From the NCBI RefSeq assembly GCF_003634695.1, contig NZ_RBWV01000014.1, forward strand, positions 62,001 to 126,000: a stretch of DNA of 64,000 bases, written 5' to 3'. Made by a program: the position numbers and the translations under genes. Below, piece by piece: positions 50,400-60,658 of this stretch (positions are counted from its first letter, which is position 1; each line of letters starts with the position of its first letter). This stretch comes from Motilibacter peucedani (GTDB lineage: Bacteria; Actinomycetota; Actinomycetes; Motilibacterales; Motilibacteraceae). The notes below the pieces were generated by a model, which did no database searches, was not told the DNA's origin, and saw nothing but the letters and a program-made list of their open reading frames with translations.

Positions 50400-51992
50400 C
50401 TAGTCGCCGTCGTCGCGGGTCAGCATCGTCTCCTCGAGGTCGAGGTCGCGCTGCAGGCGCTGGAGCACGTCGTGCTCGAGCCGGCCGGCGTCGCGGGCCT
50501 GCACGAGCACGGCCCGCTCAGCGTCCAGCATCGCCTTGCGCACGCGCGCGAACGCGGCCGACGGCGTCTCGGTGGGGGCGGGACCGTTGGCCGACCCGCC
50601 CGGCCCGCTGCCCAGCCGCTCCCACGCCGAGAGGGCACGGTGGCGTACGCCGTCGCGCAGCCGGTCCTCGACCCCGTCCGGCAGGGGGTTGCGGGCCGCC
50701 AGCTCGTCGAGCACCGACTCGGCGGCCCGGGACGCCCGCTGCTTGACCGAGGCCTCCTGCAGGGTGTCGGCCACCGGGTCGGGCGCGTGGAGGCCGAGCC
50801 GGCGGATCACCCAGGGCAGCGTCGCCCCCTGCAGCAGCAGGGTCACCCCGATGACCACGAAGGTCACCAGCACCAGCGTGCGGCGGTGCGGCACGGTCTC
50901 GTCGAGCGAGAGCGCGGCGGCCAGCGACACCGCTCCGCGCATGCCCGCCCACGAGATGACCGCCGGCACCTTCCACTCCGGCGGCGGGTCGTGGCGCCGC
51001 ACGGACGGGATGCGGCGCGGCAGGTAGGTCGCCGGGAAGATCCACAGCGGCCGGCTCACCACGACGGCGGCGGACACCGCGAGGCTGACCAGCAGTGCGT
51101 GGCCGAGGTCGTCGTCCTCGAGGCCCTGGACGACCGACTTGAGCTGCAGGCCGACCAGGGCGAAGACCACTCCCTGGAGGATGAACTCGATGGTCGACCA
51201 GATGCCGGCCTGCTGGAGCCGCGACTGCGGCGACTGGATCAGCGGCGCCTTGTGGCCGAGCAGGATGCCGGCGACGACGACCGCGAGCACGCCCGAGGAC
51301 CACGACTCGGAGGCGGCGAAGGCGGCGAACGGCGTCAGCAGGGAGATGACGGAGTCCATGACCGGGTCGTCGACCCGCTTGCGCAGGAAGGCGACCACCT
51401 TGGCGGTGACCACGCCGACCGCGACGCCGCCGGCGGCAGCGACGAGCAGCTGGCCCACCGCGCTGCCCCAGCTCGGCGACGAGGCCGCGATCGAGGCGAC
51501 CGCCACGCGCAAGGTCGTCAGCGCCGTCGCGTCGTTGACGAGGCTCTCGCCCTCGAGCAGCGTCACGACCCGGCGCGGCAGGCCGGTGCGCCGGGCGACG
51601 GCCGTGGCGGCCACCGCGTCCGGCGGCGCGACGATCGCGCCCAGCGCCACCGCGGCGCCCCACGGCAGCCCGTCGACCATGGCGTGGGCGACCACGGCCA
51701 CGACCAGCGCGGTGAACAGCACGAGCCCCACCGCGAGCAGCCCGATCGAGCGGGCGTTGTCGCGCAGGCTCGGCAGCGAGGTCTGCACCGAGGCCGCGTA
51801 GAGCAGCGGCGGGAGGAAGAAGGTCAGGACCAGCTCGGGGTCGAGGGTGTAGTCGGGGATGCCGGGCACCACCGAGGCGACCAGGCCCACCAGCACCAGC
51901 AGCAGGGGCGGGAGCGCCCCGATGCGCCGGGCGAGGGCGTAGACCGCCGCGACCACGACGACCAGAGCGAGCGTCTGCACCTGCGAGTCCAC
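50400..51992 (-). CDS. Na+/H+ antiporter, CPA1 (NhaP-like) family
   Basis: The 530-aa protein has about 12 TM segments and a hydrophilic C-terminal domain of about 130 residues. CPA1 hallmarks are visible: LTFFLPPLLYAASVQTS, AIVAPPDAVAATAVARR and LEGESLVNDATALTTLRVA with the transport Asp, plus SWAGMRGAVSLAAALSL with the conserved Arg. It exchanges cytoplasmic Na+ (or K+) for protons at the cell membrane. The start is GTG 51992. A small STAS gene lies 68 nt upstream on the same strand; a functional link is not evident. Confidence 0.93.
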   Translation of the reverse strand: MDSQVQTLALVVVVAAVYALARRIGALPPLLLVLVGLVASVVPGIPDYTLDPELVLTFFLPPLLYAASVQTSLPSLRDNARSIGLLAVGLVLFTALVVAVVAHAMVDGLPWGAAVALGAIVAPPDAVAATAVARRTGLPRRVVTLLEGESLVNDATALTTLRVAVASIAASSPSWGSAVGQLLVAAAGGVAVGVVTAKVVAFLRKRVDDPVMDSVISLLTPFAAFAASESWSSGVLAVVVAGILLGHKAPLIQSPQSRLQQAGIWSTIEFILQGVVFALVGLQLKSVVQGLEDDDLGHALLVSLAVSAAVVVSRPLWIFPATYLPRRIPSVRRHDPPPEWKVPAVISWAGMRGAVSLAAALSLDETVPHRRTLVLVTFVVIGVTLLLQGATLPWVIRRLGLHAPDPVADTLQEASVKQRASRAAESVLDELAARNPLPDGVEDRLRDGVRHRALSAWERLGSGPGGSANGPAPTETPSAAFARVRKAMLDAERAVLVQARDAGRLEHDVLQRLQRDLDLEETMLTRDDGD

Positions 51993-52060
51993 GGCGGAAC
52001 CCTATGCGGCGACCGCGTCGCGCCGACAGCGGCGACGGGCGGCCTGTGGACGAGCGGCGT

Positions 52061-52369
52061 TCAGACCGCCGCGAGCGCCTCGACGTGCAGGATCCGGTGG
52101 AGCCGGGTGGCGCGCAGCAGCCGCTCGAGCCGCGGCGGCACCCCGCGCAGGACCAGCTGGCGCTCCAGCCGCTCGGCCCGCCGGTGCGCCCCGACGAGCA
52201 CCCCGAGCCCGGTCGCGTCGGCGATCTCTGCCTCGGACACGTCGACGACGAACCGGCCGAAGCCGGCCCCGAGCGCGTCGTGCAGCGCGAGCCGCACGTC
52301 GCCGACCGTGGTGACGTCGAGCCGCCCGCGCAGGACGACGAGGTCGCCCCCGATGGTCTCGATGTTCAT
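52061..52369 (-). CDS. Small STAS-domain protein (anti-sigma factor antagonist-like)
   Basis: The 102-aa protein is essentially a single STAS domain: LVVLRGRLDVTTVGDVRLALHDAL, then VVDVSEAEIADATGLGVLVGAHRRA. At the usual phospho-Ser position the motif reads DATG, so Thr replaces Ser. It may still be phosphorylated or may be locked in one state. ATG 52369 follows SD ggggagag. No anti-sigma kinase is encoded in the window. It is the second STAS protein here, together with the one at 45587. Confidence 0.8.
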   Translation of the reverse strand: MNIETIGGDLVVLRGRLDVTTVGDVRLALHDALGAGFGRFVVDVSEAEIADATGLGVLVGAHRRAERLERQLVLRGVPPRLERLLRATRLHRILHVEALAAV

Positions 52370-52556
52370 GGGCTCTCCCCCGGTGCGGTTGGTGCGGCCG
52401 TCACCTGGTAAGACGATCGGCGGCGGCGTTCGGTTGCACGACGTGCGCAACAAGTGCATAACGACCTGGCGGCGGCTACACCACGTGACGGTACGCGCGC
52501 ATCCGTCCGCTCCCGGCGCAGCGCCCGCCGAGCGGCGTGTCGCGTCGACGGGCAGA

Positions 52557-52889
52557 ATGGGCGGCGTGCCGGCCCTCGAGAGCTACAGCTACCTCTGGGG
52601 CCCGGCGATGGCGCTGCTCGTCGTGGGCGTCCTGGCCCTGATCCTGCGCTGGGCCTACGGCCGCGGCGGCTCGCTCGTCGCCCGCCCCGTGCGCCCCGGG
52701 GAGCCCGGCGACTACGGCATGCTCGTCGCCGTCGCGGTGCCCCACACCTTCGTCGAGGCCGAGATGATGCGCCGCACCCTGGTCGACGCGGGCCTGCGCG
52801 CCACCGTCGCCACCACCACCGACGGCCCCCGCCTCATGGTCTTCGCCGCCGACGAGAAGCGCGCCCGCACCCTCCTCGCCCGCCACTGA
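52557..52889 (+). CDS. Small membrane protein with DUF2007-like domain
   Basis: The 110-aa protein has one N-terminal TM segment (WGPAMALLVVGVLALILRWAYG) followed by a cytoplasmic domain VAVAVPHTFVEAEMMRRTLVDAGLRATVATT ending AADEKRARTLLARH. The pattern of an early EAE motif and a late AxxLL resembles DUF2007, a small putative signalling domain. Both ATG 52557 and GTG 52566 are possible starts. A nested palindrome follows 11 nt past the stop, before the convergent murA. Function is unknown. Confidence 0.7.
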   Translation: MGGVPALESYSYLWGPAMALLVVGVLALILRWAYGRGGSLVARPVRPGEPGDYGMLVAVAVPHTFVEAEMMRRTLVDAGLRATVATTTDGPRLMVFAADEKRARTLLARH

Positions 52890-52900
52890 CCCGCCCGGCT

Positions 52901-52994
52901 CGATGTTGATCGCCTAGGCCGATCAACCTCGTGCCAAACCCATGCAAGTTGCTCGGCCTGGCACGACTTCGATCGGCTAGGGCGATCAACATCG
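52901..52994. repeat. Nested inverted repeat between convergent genes
   Basis: Two 36-nt arms (52901-52936 and 52959-52994) match as inverted repeats at 30 of 36 positions, with a 22-nt centre. Each arm itself contains a smaller palindrome of the form gttgatcg...cgatc. The outer ends are cgatgttgatcgcc and ggcgatcaacatcg. It fills the space between two convergent genes, so it may act as a bidirectional terminator, but the nested design is more elaborate than other terminators here and resembles a mobile intergenic repeat. Confidence 0.75.
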
Positions 52995-53007
52995 TCGCCC
53001 CTGGCGG

Positions 53008-54312
53008 CTACTCCCCGGCGAGGAGGGCGTCGGGGTCGGGCTCGCGGGTGACCTCGACCCCGAGCGCCTGGAGCTGGTCGGCGAAGCCGGGGTAGCCGCG
53101 GTCGACGTGGTACGCGTCGGCGACCGTCGTCACGCCGTCGGCCACCAGCCCGGCGACGACGAGCCCGGCGCCGGCGCGGATGTCGTGGGCGGTGACCGGA
53201 GCGCCGGAGAGGCGCTGGCGACCGCGTACGACGCAGTGGTGGCCGTCGGTGCGCACGTCGGCACCGAGCCGGGCGAGCTCGTCGACGAACATGAACCGCG
53301 CCTCGAACACGTTCTCGGTGACCATCGCCGCGCCCTCGGCGACGCTGTTGATCGCCAGGACCATCGGCAGCAGGTCGGTCGCGAAGCCGGGGAACGGCAG
53401 CGTGACGACGTCGACGGCCTTCGGCCGGCGGTCCATGACGACGCGGAACCCGCCCTCGGCCTCGTCGGTGGCCAGCACCCGCTCGACCTGCGCACCGGCG
53501 GTGACCAGCTTGTCGAGCGCGATCTCGAGGTGCTCCGGGCGGCCGTTGCGGACCGTCACGTCGCCGCGGGTCATCGCCGCGGCGTACGCCCACGTGCCCG
53601 CCACGATGCGGTCGGGCACGCTGACGTGCCGGGTCGGCCGCAGGCTCTCGACGCCCTCGACCTCGAGGGTCGACGTGCCCGCGCCGGAGATGCTGGCGCC
53701 CATCGAGGCGAGCATCTCGCACAGGTCGACGATCTCGGGCTCGCGGGCCGCGTTGTCGATCACCGTCAGGCCCTTGGCGAGCACCGCGGCCATCAGGATG
53801 TTCTCGGTCGCACCGACGCTGGGGAAGTCGAGCCAGATCGTGGCACCGGCGAGGCCCTGCGGCGCGCTCGCCAGGATGTTGCCGTGCTCGGTCTCGATGG
53901 TCGCGCCCAGGCGCTGCAGTCCGCTGATGTGCATGTCGAGCGGGCGCGAGCCGATGTTGTCGCCGCCGGGGCGGGCCACGCTGACCTGCCCGCAGCGGGC
54001 GAGCAGCGGCCCGAGCACGCAGATCGACGCACGCATGCGGCGCACGAGGTCGTAGTCGGCCTCGTGACCTGGCATCGCCGGCACCGTGATCGACACCGAG
54101 CTGCGCCCGCGGTCGTGCTCGACCGTGCAGCCCAGCCGCCGCAGCAGCTCGGCCATGATCGCGGTGTCGAGGATGTCGGGCACGTCCTCGAGGACGGTGG
54201 TGCCCTCGGCGAGCAGCGCCGCCGCCATGAGCTTGAGAACGCTGTTCTTGGCACCCGTGACGCGTACGTCGCCCGACAGCCGTCCGCCGCCCACAACCCG
54301 AAAGCGCTCCAT
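53008..54312 (-). CDS. murA: UDP-N-acetylglucosamine 1-carboxyvinyltransferase
   Basis: MurA catalyses the first committed step of peptidoglycan synthesis, adding enolpyruvate from PEP to UDP-GlcNAc in the cytoplasm. The protein is 434 aa from MERFRVV. The substrate Lys-Asn lies in [18 protein letters not shown] and the loop region reads [16 protein letters not shown] then [17 protein letters not shown]. The residue after PGG is Asp118 (codon 53959-53961) where most MurA enzymes have Cys, the known fosfomycin-insensitive variant seen in M. tuberculosis. ATG 54318, two codons upstream, is an alternative start, and neither has a good SD. It is divergent from the adenosyltransferase gene. Confidence 0.95.
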   Translation of the reverse strand: MERFRVVGGGRLSGDVRVTGAKNSVLKLMAAALLAEGTTVLEDVPDILDTAIMAELLRRLGCTVEHDRGRSSVSITVPAMPGHEADYDLVRRMRASICVLGPLLARCGQVSVARPGGDNIGSRPLDMHISGLQRLGATIETEHGNILASAPQGLAGATIWLDFPSVGATENILMAAVLAKGLTVIDNAAREPEIVDLCEMLASMGASISGAGTSTLEVEGVESLRPTRHVSVPDRIVAGTWAYAAAMTRGDVTVRNGRPEHLEIALDKLVTAGAQVERVLATDEAEGGFRVVMDRRPKAVDVVTLPFPGFATDLLPMVLAINSVAEGAAMVTENVFEARFMFVDELARLGADVRTDGHHCVVRGRQRLSGAPVTAHDIRAGAGLVVAGLVADGVTTVADAYHVDRGYPGFADQLQALGVEVTREPDPDALLAGE

Positions 54313-54324
54313 CACCATGCATCG

Positions 54325-54337
54325 TAGGCTGACCGAC
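54325..54337 (+). promoter_or_regulatory. Putative -10 element for leaderless adenosyltransferase transcript
   Basis: TAGGCT at 54325-54330 fits the actinobacterial TANNNT -10 pattern and is followed by 7 nt and then the GTG start at 54338, the expected distance for transcription starting at the first codon. No clear -35 is seen. Confidence 0.45.
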
Positions 54338-54919
54338 GTGGTCCACCTGACGCGCATCTACACCCGCACCGGCGACGACGGCACGACCGCCCTGGGCGAC
54401 GGATCGCGGGTGGCCAAGACCGACGCGCGGCTCGCGGCGTTCGCCGACGTCGACGAGGCCAACAGCGCCATCGGCGTGGCCATCGCGCTCGGCGGGCTCG
54501 ACCGCTCGGTCGTCGACGTGCTCACCAGCGTCCAGAACGACCTGTTCGACGTCGGCGCCGACCTGTGCCGACCGGTGGCTGCCGACGAGCCGGCAGCGGG
54601 CGAGCCGCGGGCACCGCTGCGGGTCAGCGCTGCCTACGTCGAGCGCCTCGAGTCGCACTGCGACGTCTTCAACGCCGACCTGCCGGCGCTGCGCTCGTTC
54701 GTGCTGCCCGGCGGAACCGCCGGCGCGGCCCTGCTCCACGTCGCGCGCACCGTGGCCCGGCGGGCCGAGCGCTCGACCTGGGCGGCGCGCGAGGCCTACG
54801 GCGACGGGGTGAACCGGCTCGCGGCGGAGTACCTCAACCGCCTCTCCGACCTGCTCTTCATCCTCGCCCGCGCCGCCAACACCGGCACCGGCGACGTCCT
54901 GTGGACCCCTGGCGGCTGA
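54338..54919 (+). CDS. Cob(I)alamin adenosyltransferase, PduO type
   Basis: The enzyme transfers adenosyl from ATP to cob(I)alamin to make coenzyme B12. The 193-aa protein begins [25 protein letters not shown], the nucleotide-binding N-terminal signature of PduO/MMAB proteins, then shows [35 protein letters not shown] and [10 protein letters not shown] with the C-terminal [18 protein letters not shown] 54338 fits homologues and a leaderless promoter; an in-frame ATG at 54317 within ATGCAT, overlapping the alternative murA start, is less likely. The cofactor would serve methylmalonyl-CoA mutase, matching the mce gene in this region. Confidence 0.93.
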   Translation: MVHLTRIYTRTGDDGTTALGDGSRVAKTDARLAAFADVDEANSAIGVAIALGGLDRSVVDVLTSVQNDLFDVGADLCRPVAADEPAAGEPRAPLRVSAAYVERLESHCDVFNADLPALRSFVLPGGTAGAALLHVARTVARRAERSTWAAREAYGDGVNRLAAEYLNRLSDLLFILARAANTGTGDVLWTPGG

Positions 54920-54989
54920 GGTCGGACCCGGACTGCGTACGCGGTGGCGAGCGGCGTACGCGTGCTGCCCACGGCGCACGTGCCCGTCG

Positions 54990-55053
54990 AGCGGTAGCAA
55001 CGACGGGCGAGCGGTAGCTCCTGGGCTACCGCCGGGCCACCGTTGCTACCGCT
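54990..55053. repeat. 64-nt inverted-repeat element, copy 3
   Basis: The left arm (54990-55018) and right arm (55025-55053) pair at 24 of 29 positions around loop tcctgg. Each arm carries two octamers 20 bp apart (gcggtagc at 54991 and 55011; gctaccgc at 55025 and 55045). Confidence 0.85.
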
Positions 55054-55168
55054 GAGGTTCGAGAAGCCGCCTCCGGAGCACCGTCCCGGCCGTCAAGACG
55101 GGCGGTTGTCGCCGCCGAGCCGCGCCGAGCGCCGCTCAGGCAGGCCGCGGCGTCCATGCCGAAGGGCG

Positions 55169-55232
55169 AGCGGTAGCAACGACGGGCGAGCGGTAGCTCC
55201 TGCGCTACCGCCGGGCCACCGTTGCTACCGCT
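55169..55232. repeat. 64-nt inverted-repeat element, copy 4
   Basis: This copy is nearly identical to copy 3, with arms 55169-55197 and 55204-55232 and loop tcctgc. Its octamers are at 55170, 55190, 55204 and 55224. Confidence 0.85.
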
Positions 55233-55343
55233 GAGGTTGGAGAAGCCGCCTCCCCGCCGTCGAACGGTCGGTTGTCGCCGCCGAGCCGCGCCGCGCGCCG
55301 CTCAGGCAGGCGGCGGCGTCCATGCCGAGAGGTACGACGGGCG

Positions 55344-55407
55344 AGCGGTAGCGACGACGGGCGAACGGCAGCGATCGGGCTACCGCCGGCCGGTGAACCC
55401 GGCCCGG
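55344..55407. repeat. 64-nt inverted-repeat element, decayed copy 5
   Basis: The left arm (55344-55372) starts agcggtagc, its inner octamer has become acggcagc, the loop is gatcgg and the right arm starts gctaccgcc at the expected position. The distal half of the right arm has lost the terminal gctaccgct. Confidence 0.6.
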
Positions 55408-55450
55408 CGACTGCGCAGGCGCGTACGCGGCGGCGCTGCGAGGAGCAGCG

Positions 55451-55891
55451 TCACGCGACGATGCTGTGCTGGCCCGGCGGAGCCGACTCGAGCCAGGCGA
55501 GGAAGCCGGTCATGGCGTCCGCGCCCATGCCGAGCTCGATGCGCCGGCCCTCGACCTCGCAGACCAGCACGACCGCGCCGGGCAGCAGCGCCAGCGCCTC
55601 GGCACCTGTGGGCGAGCGGCGCTCGACGACCTCGAGGTCGCGCCGGACGACGCGCTCTCGCGGGCGCGGGGAGAAGCTGAAGACGCGGTACCACTCGACG
55701 AGGTCGCGCTCGTAGCGGGCGATGCCGAGCATCCAGCCCTTCGGGAACGGGCGTGCTCTGTTGCGCAGGCTGCAGTCGAAGGTGCCGCGCCCGCGCTGGA
55801 GGACGCGGCGCCGCACGGTGACGACCACGAGGGCGACGACCACGAGCAGCAGGACGATGCCCAGCGCGTCGAGCGCGACGAGCACGTCCAC
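55451..55891 (-). CDS. DUF2550 membrane protein
   Basis: The 146-aa protein has one N-terminal TM segment (ALGIVLLLVVVALVVVTV) and a cytoplasmic domain with FDCSLR, WMLGIARYERDLVEWYRVFS and LVCEVEGRRIELGM, which matches DUF2550, a family found next to atpC in many actinomycetes. Function is unknown. The start is GTG 55891 with SD ggagg at 9 nt; atpC ends 30 nt upstream, so it is probably the last gene of the ATP synthase transcription unit. Confidence 0.85.
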   Translation of the reverse strand: MDVLVALDALGIVLLLVVVALVVVTVRRRVLQRGRGTFDCSLRNRARPFPKGWMLGIARYERDLVEWYRVFSFSPRPRERVVRRDLEVVERRSPTGAEALALLPGAVVLVCEVEGRRIELGMGADAMTGFLAWLESAPPGQHSIVA

Positions 55892-55921
55892 GGGAACCGA
55901 CCTCCTGCCCGCGCGCCTGGG

Positions 55922-56293
55922 CTAGGAGGCGCTCGAGGCGGCGGCCAGGCGGGCCCGCGCCAGGTCGGCGGCGTCGTCGTCGCCGGCCTGCTCGGCCTCC
56001 CGGAGGGCGGCCTCGGCGGCGGCGGTGTCGATCTCGTCGGCAGGCTCGGTGAACTCGGCCAGGATGGAGACGCGGTCGTCGGCGATGCTCAGGAAGCCGC
56101 CGAGCACCAGGGCCCGGACCTGCTCGCCCTCGGTCGCGTCGATGCGCACGACGCCGTTGGCCAGCACGGCCAGGACGGGGGTGTGGCCCGGCAGGACGCC
56201 GATGTCGCCCTCGATGGTCTTGGCGACGACCATGGAGGCCTCACCGGACCACAGCGAGCGATCCGGGGAGACCAGCTCGACGTTCAGCGGCAC
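55922..56293 (-). CDS. atpC: F1Fo ATP synthase epsilon subunit
   Basis: The 123-aa epsilon subunit of the F1 central stalk couples rotation to catalysis and can inhibit ATP hydrolysis. It begins VPLNVELVSPDRSLWSGEA, contains GDIGVLPGHTPVLAVL and ends in a helical hairpin rich in Ala and acidic residues. GTG 56293 follows SD aaggag at 5 nt; the open frame upstream is not needed. It is separated from atpD by 157 nt containing a strong hairpin, unlike the close spacing elsewhere in this operon. Confidence 0.93.
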   Translation of the reverse strand: MPLNVELVSPDRSLWSGEASMVVAKTIEGDIGVLPGHTPVLAVLANGVVRIDATEGEQVRALVLGGFLSIADDRVSILAEFTEPADEIDTAAAEAALREAEQAGDDDAADLARARLAAASSAS

Positions 56294-56394
56294 TTCTGCT
56301 CCTTCCGAGAGCACGGGGCAAGGGGATCCCGGCGGTCGGTGCGCGTCAGACTACTCGCACCGCCGGCCGGCTGCGACCGAGCCTCCGTAGGCCA

Positions 56395-56428
56395 CAGCCC
56401 GGCCCCTGCGGGAGGAGGGGCCGGGCTG
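56395..56428 (-). terminator. Terminator-like hairpin inside the ATP synthase operon
   Basis: A perfect 13-bp GC stem (cagcccggcccct with aggggccgggctg) has an 8-nt loop. It lies 22 nt past the atpD stop and upstream of atpC. It could end part of the transcripts before atpC or protect the upstream mRNA from decay. Confidence 0.65.
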
Positions 56429-56450
56429 CGGACGGGAGGCTCGCGACGCG

Positions 56451-57926
<1,476 letters not shown>

Positions 57927-58835
57927 CTACTGGCCGGCTGTGGCGTCGGCCAGGGCGTTCGCCCCACCGACGATCTCGCTGATCTCCTGGGTGATGGCCG
58001 CCTGGCGCGCGGCGTTCGCCTCGCGCGTGTAGGCCTTGATGAGCTCGTCGGCGTTGTCCGTGGCGGCCTTCATGGCCCGCCGACGGGCCGCGTGCTGCGA
58101 GGCCGCGGCCTGGAGCAGCGCGTCGTAGACCCGGCTGACGACGTACTTGGGCAGCAGCGCGTCGAGCACCTGCTCCGCGGAGGGCTCGAACTCGTACAGC
58201 GGGAGCGGGCCCTCGGCCGGCGCCTCGGTCGTCTCCTCGACGACCAGGGGCAGGATCCGGTGGGTCACGACCTCCTGGCTCACCATGCTGCGGAACTCGG
58301 TGTAGACGATGTGCACCTCGTCGGCACCGTCGGCGCTGCCGGGCTCGCGCCCGAACAGCTCGACCGCCGCGTCGGCGATCTCCTTGGCGTCGGCGTAGGT
58401 CGGCTGGTCGGTGAACCCGGCCCACTCGCCGCCGTTGGTCCGCCCGCGGAAGCGGTAGTAGGACACCGCCTTGCGGCCGACGAGGAACGGCACGACCTCC
58501 TTGCCCTCGCTGCGGAGCAGGCCGGTGAGGGCCTCCCCCTCGCGCAGGACGTTGGAGGAGTACGCGCCGGCGAGCCCCCGGTCGGAGGTGACCAGGATCG
58601 CGACCGCGCGCGTGGGCGACTCGTGCTCGGTGAGCAGCGGGTGGTCGATCGTCGCCTTCGAGGCCGCAGCGGTCAGCGCACGCGTGAGCTCGGTCGCGTA
58701 GGGCCGGCTCTCGTTGACGCGCTGCTGGGCCTTGATGATGCGGGAGGCGGAGATGAGCTCCATCGCCCGCGTGATCTTCTTCGTCGCCTGCACCGAGCGG
58801 ATCCGCCGGCGCAGGACGCGCACCTGGACGGGCAC
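57927..58835 (-). CDS. atpG: F1Fo ATP synthase gamma subunit
   Basis: The 302-aa gamma subunit forms the rotating coiled-coil shaft of F1. The N-terminal helix reads [38 protein letters not shown] follows, and the C-terminal helix ends [21 protein letters not shown], all diagnostic. The start is GTG 58835 ([11 protein letters not shown]), 4 nt past the atpA stop. An actinobacterial insert in the mid region (around [16 protein letters not shown]) is present, as in mycobacterial gamma subunits. Confidence 0.95.
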   Translation of the reverse strand: MPVQVRVLRRRIRSVQATKKITRAMELISASRIIKAQQRVNESRPYATELTRALTAAASKATIDHPLLTEHESPTRAVAILVTSDRGLAGAYSSNVLREGEALTGLLRSEGKEVVPFLVGRKAVSYYRFRGRTNGGEWAGFTDQPTYADAKEIADAAVELFGREPGSADGADEVHIVYTEFRSMVSQEVVTHRILPLVVEETTEAPAEGPLPLYEFEPSAEQVLDALLPKYVVSRVYDALLQAAASQHAARRRAMKAATDNADELIKAYTREANAARQAAITQEISEIVGGANALADATAGQ

Positions 58836-58839
58836 GGCG

Positions 58840-60540
58840 TCAGCCCGGCGTGTTCTCGGAGGCGCCGCTGCGCCCGACCGGACCGGAGGCCTGCTTGACC
58901 TGGTCCTCGGTGCGGACGTGGCGACGGACGCCCTCGCGGGTGACGTCGCCGCGGTCGAGCGGGCCGACCGGCTCGTCCTTGACCAGCTGCTCGCCCGAGG
59001 AGGTCGTGAACTGCTTCTTGAACGCGTCGACCGCGTCGTTGAGCACCGAGACCGTGTCGTCGCTGAGGTCCTTGGTCGCGACGATCGAGTCGTAGACCGC
59101 CTGGTGCTCGCGGCCGACGTGGTCGAGGAACTCGGCCTCGAAGCGGCGTACGTCCTCGACCGGCACGTCGTCGAGCTTGCCCTGGGTGCCGGCCCAGATC
59201 GAGACGACCTCGCGCTCGACCGAGAACGGGGAGTACTGCGGCTGCTTGAGCAGCTCGACCAGGCGGGAGCCGCGGGCCAGCTGCTGCTTCGACGCGGCGT
59301 CGAGGTCGGAGCCGAAGGCCGCGAACGCCTCGAGCTCGCGGTACTGCGCCAGGTCGACGCGCAGGCGGCCGGCGATCTTCTTCATGGCGCGGATCTGGGC
59401 CGAGCCGCCGACGCGCGAGACCGAGATGCCGACGTTGATCGCCGGGCGGACGCCCTGGTTGAACAGGTCGGTCTCGAGGAAGCACTGGCCGTCGGTGATC
59501 GAGATGACGTTGGTCGGGATGAACGCCGAGACGTCGTTGCCCTTGGTCTCGACGATCGGCAGACCGGTCAGCGAGCCGCCGCCGAGCTCGTCGGAGAGCT
59601 TCGCGCAGCGCTCGAGCAGGCGCGAGTGCAGGTAGAAGACGTCGCCGGGGTAGGCCTCGCGGCCCGGCGGGCGGCGCAGCAGGAGCGAGACGGCGCGGTA
59701 GGCGTCGGCCTGCTTGGAGAGGTCGTCGAAGACGATCAGCGAGGCGTCACCGGCGTACATCCAGTGCTGCGCGATCGCCGAGCCGGTGTAGGGGGCGAGG
59801 TACTTGAAGCCCGCCGCGTCGGAGGCCGGGGCCGCGACGATGGTGGTGTACTCGAGCGCGCCGGCCTCCTCGAGGGCCGCGCGGACCTGCGAGATCGTCG
59901 AGCCCTTCTGGCCGATGGCGACGTAGACGCACTTGACGCGCAGCTTCTCGTCGCCGGCCTTCCAGGCCTCGCGCTGGTTGATGATCGCGTCGAGCGCGAT
60001 GGCCGTCTTGCCGGTCTGGCGGTCGCCGATGATCAGCTGGCGCTGGCCGCGGCCGATCGCGGTCATGGCGTCGATCGCCTTGATGCCGGTCTGGAGCGGC
60101 TCCTTGACCTCCTTGCGCTGCACGACCGTGGCGGCCTGCAGCTCGAGGGCCCGGCGCTCGGTGGTCTCGATCGGGCCGAGGCCGTCGATCGGGTTGCCCA
60201 GCGGGTCGACCACGCGGCCGAGGAAGGCGTCGCCCACGGGCACCGAGAGGATCTCACCGGTGCGCTTCACGGGCTGGCCCGCCTCGATGCCGGCGAACTC
60301 GCCGAGCACGATCACGCCGATCTCGCGCTCCTCGAGGTTGAGGGCGAGACCCAGGGTCCCGTCCTCGAAGCGCAGCAGCTCGTTGGCCATGACCGAGGGC
60401 AGCCCCTCGACGCGCGCGATGCCGTCGCCGGCCTCGAGCACCGTGCCGACCTCCTCGCGGGTCGTCTCCGGCGCGTACTGCGCGAGGGTCCGCTCGATCG
60501 CGTCGCGGATCTCGTCCGGGCGGATCGTCAGCTCCGTCAT
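58840..60540 (-). CDS. atpA: F1Fo ATP synthase alpha subunit
   Basis: The 566-aa alpha subunit carries the regulatory nucleotide site of the F1 head. Walker A is [13 protein letters not shown], and [13 protein letters not shown]-like sequence appears as [17 protein letters not shown]. The C-terminus is about 40 residues longer than in E. coli and is charged ([19 protein letters not shown]), a trait of actinobacterial alpha subunits that in mycobacteria suppresses ATP hydrolysis. ATG 60540 begins [15 protein letters not shown]. It is preceded by a 118-nt gap to atpH, the largest upstream of atpD, with a short cctcc/ggagg hairpin near 60566-60581. Confidence 0.97.
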   Translation of the reverse strand: MTELTIRPDEIRDAIERTLAQYAPETTREEVGTVLEAGDGIARVEGLPSVMANELLRFEDGTLGLALNLEEREIGVIVLGEFAGIEAGQPVKRTGEILSVPVGDAFLGRVVDPLGNPIDGLGPIETTERRALELQAATVVQRKEVKEPLQTGIKAIDAMTAIGRGQRQLIIGDRQTGKTAIALDAIINQREAWKAGDEKLRVKCVYVAIGQKGSTISQVRAALEEAGALEYTTIVAAPASDAAGFKYLAPYTGSAIAQHWMYAGDASLIVFDDLSKQADAYRAVSLLLRRPPGREAYPGDVFYLHSRLLERCAKLSDELGGGSLTGLPIVETKGNDVSAFIPTNVISITDGQCFLETDLFNQGVRPAINVGISVSRVGGSAQIRAMKKIAGRLRVDLAQYRELEAFAAFGSDLDAASKQQLARGSRLVELLKQPQYSPFSVEREVVSIWAGTQGKLDDVPVEDVRRFEAEFLDHVGREHQAVYDSIVATKDLSDDTVSVLNDAVDAFKKQFTTSSGEQLVKDEPVGPLDRGDVTREGVRRHVRTEDQVKQASGPVGRSGASENTPG

Positions 60541-60658
60541 CGGTCCTGCTCCTCTGCTTGTGAGTCCTCCGTCGAGGAGGCTGTCACGGTGGTCGGCGCT
60601 GCCACGGGGGTCAACGTCTGGAGTCCTGTCGTGGGTGCTGGTCCCGCCGGCGGCGGTC

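Larger units (their letters stand above)
54989..55390. repeat. 179-bp tandem direct repeat, about 2.3 copies
   Basis: The first unit (54989-55167) begins with the 64-nt hairpin element, then gaggttcgagaagccgcc, ggttgtcgccgccgagccg, gccgctcaggcagg and cgtccatgccga. The second unit (55168-55342) repeats these landmarks in order with small changes and a few missing bases. The third is truncated after its hairpin and decayed. Full hairpins are exactly 179 bp apart. Confidence 0.85.
54920..55450. other. Repeat-filled intergenic region between adenosyltransferase and DUF2550 genes
   Basis: This 531-bp stretch lies between convergent genes. About 400 bp of it is a tandem repeat with three 64-nt inverted-repeat elements (two full, one decayed), listed separately. 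Short open frames crossing it are Arg/Pro-rich, follow the repeat and have no SD, so I do not call them genes. No terminator of the usual type is seen; the inverted repeats may take that role. Confidence 0.75.

Noticed and set aside
55043-55400. Short Arg/Pro-rich open frames in the repeat region
   Set aside because: They are carried along by the tandem repeat, start without an SD and change frame between repeat units.
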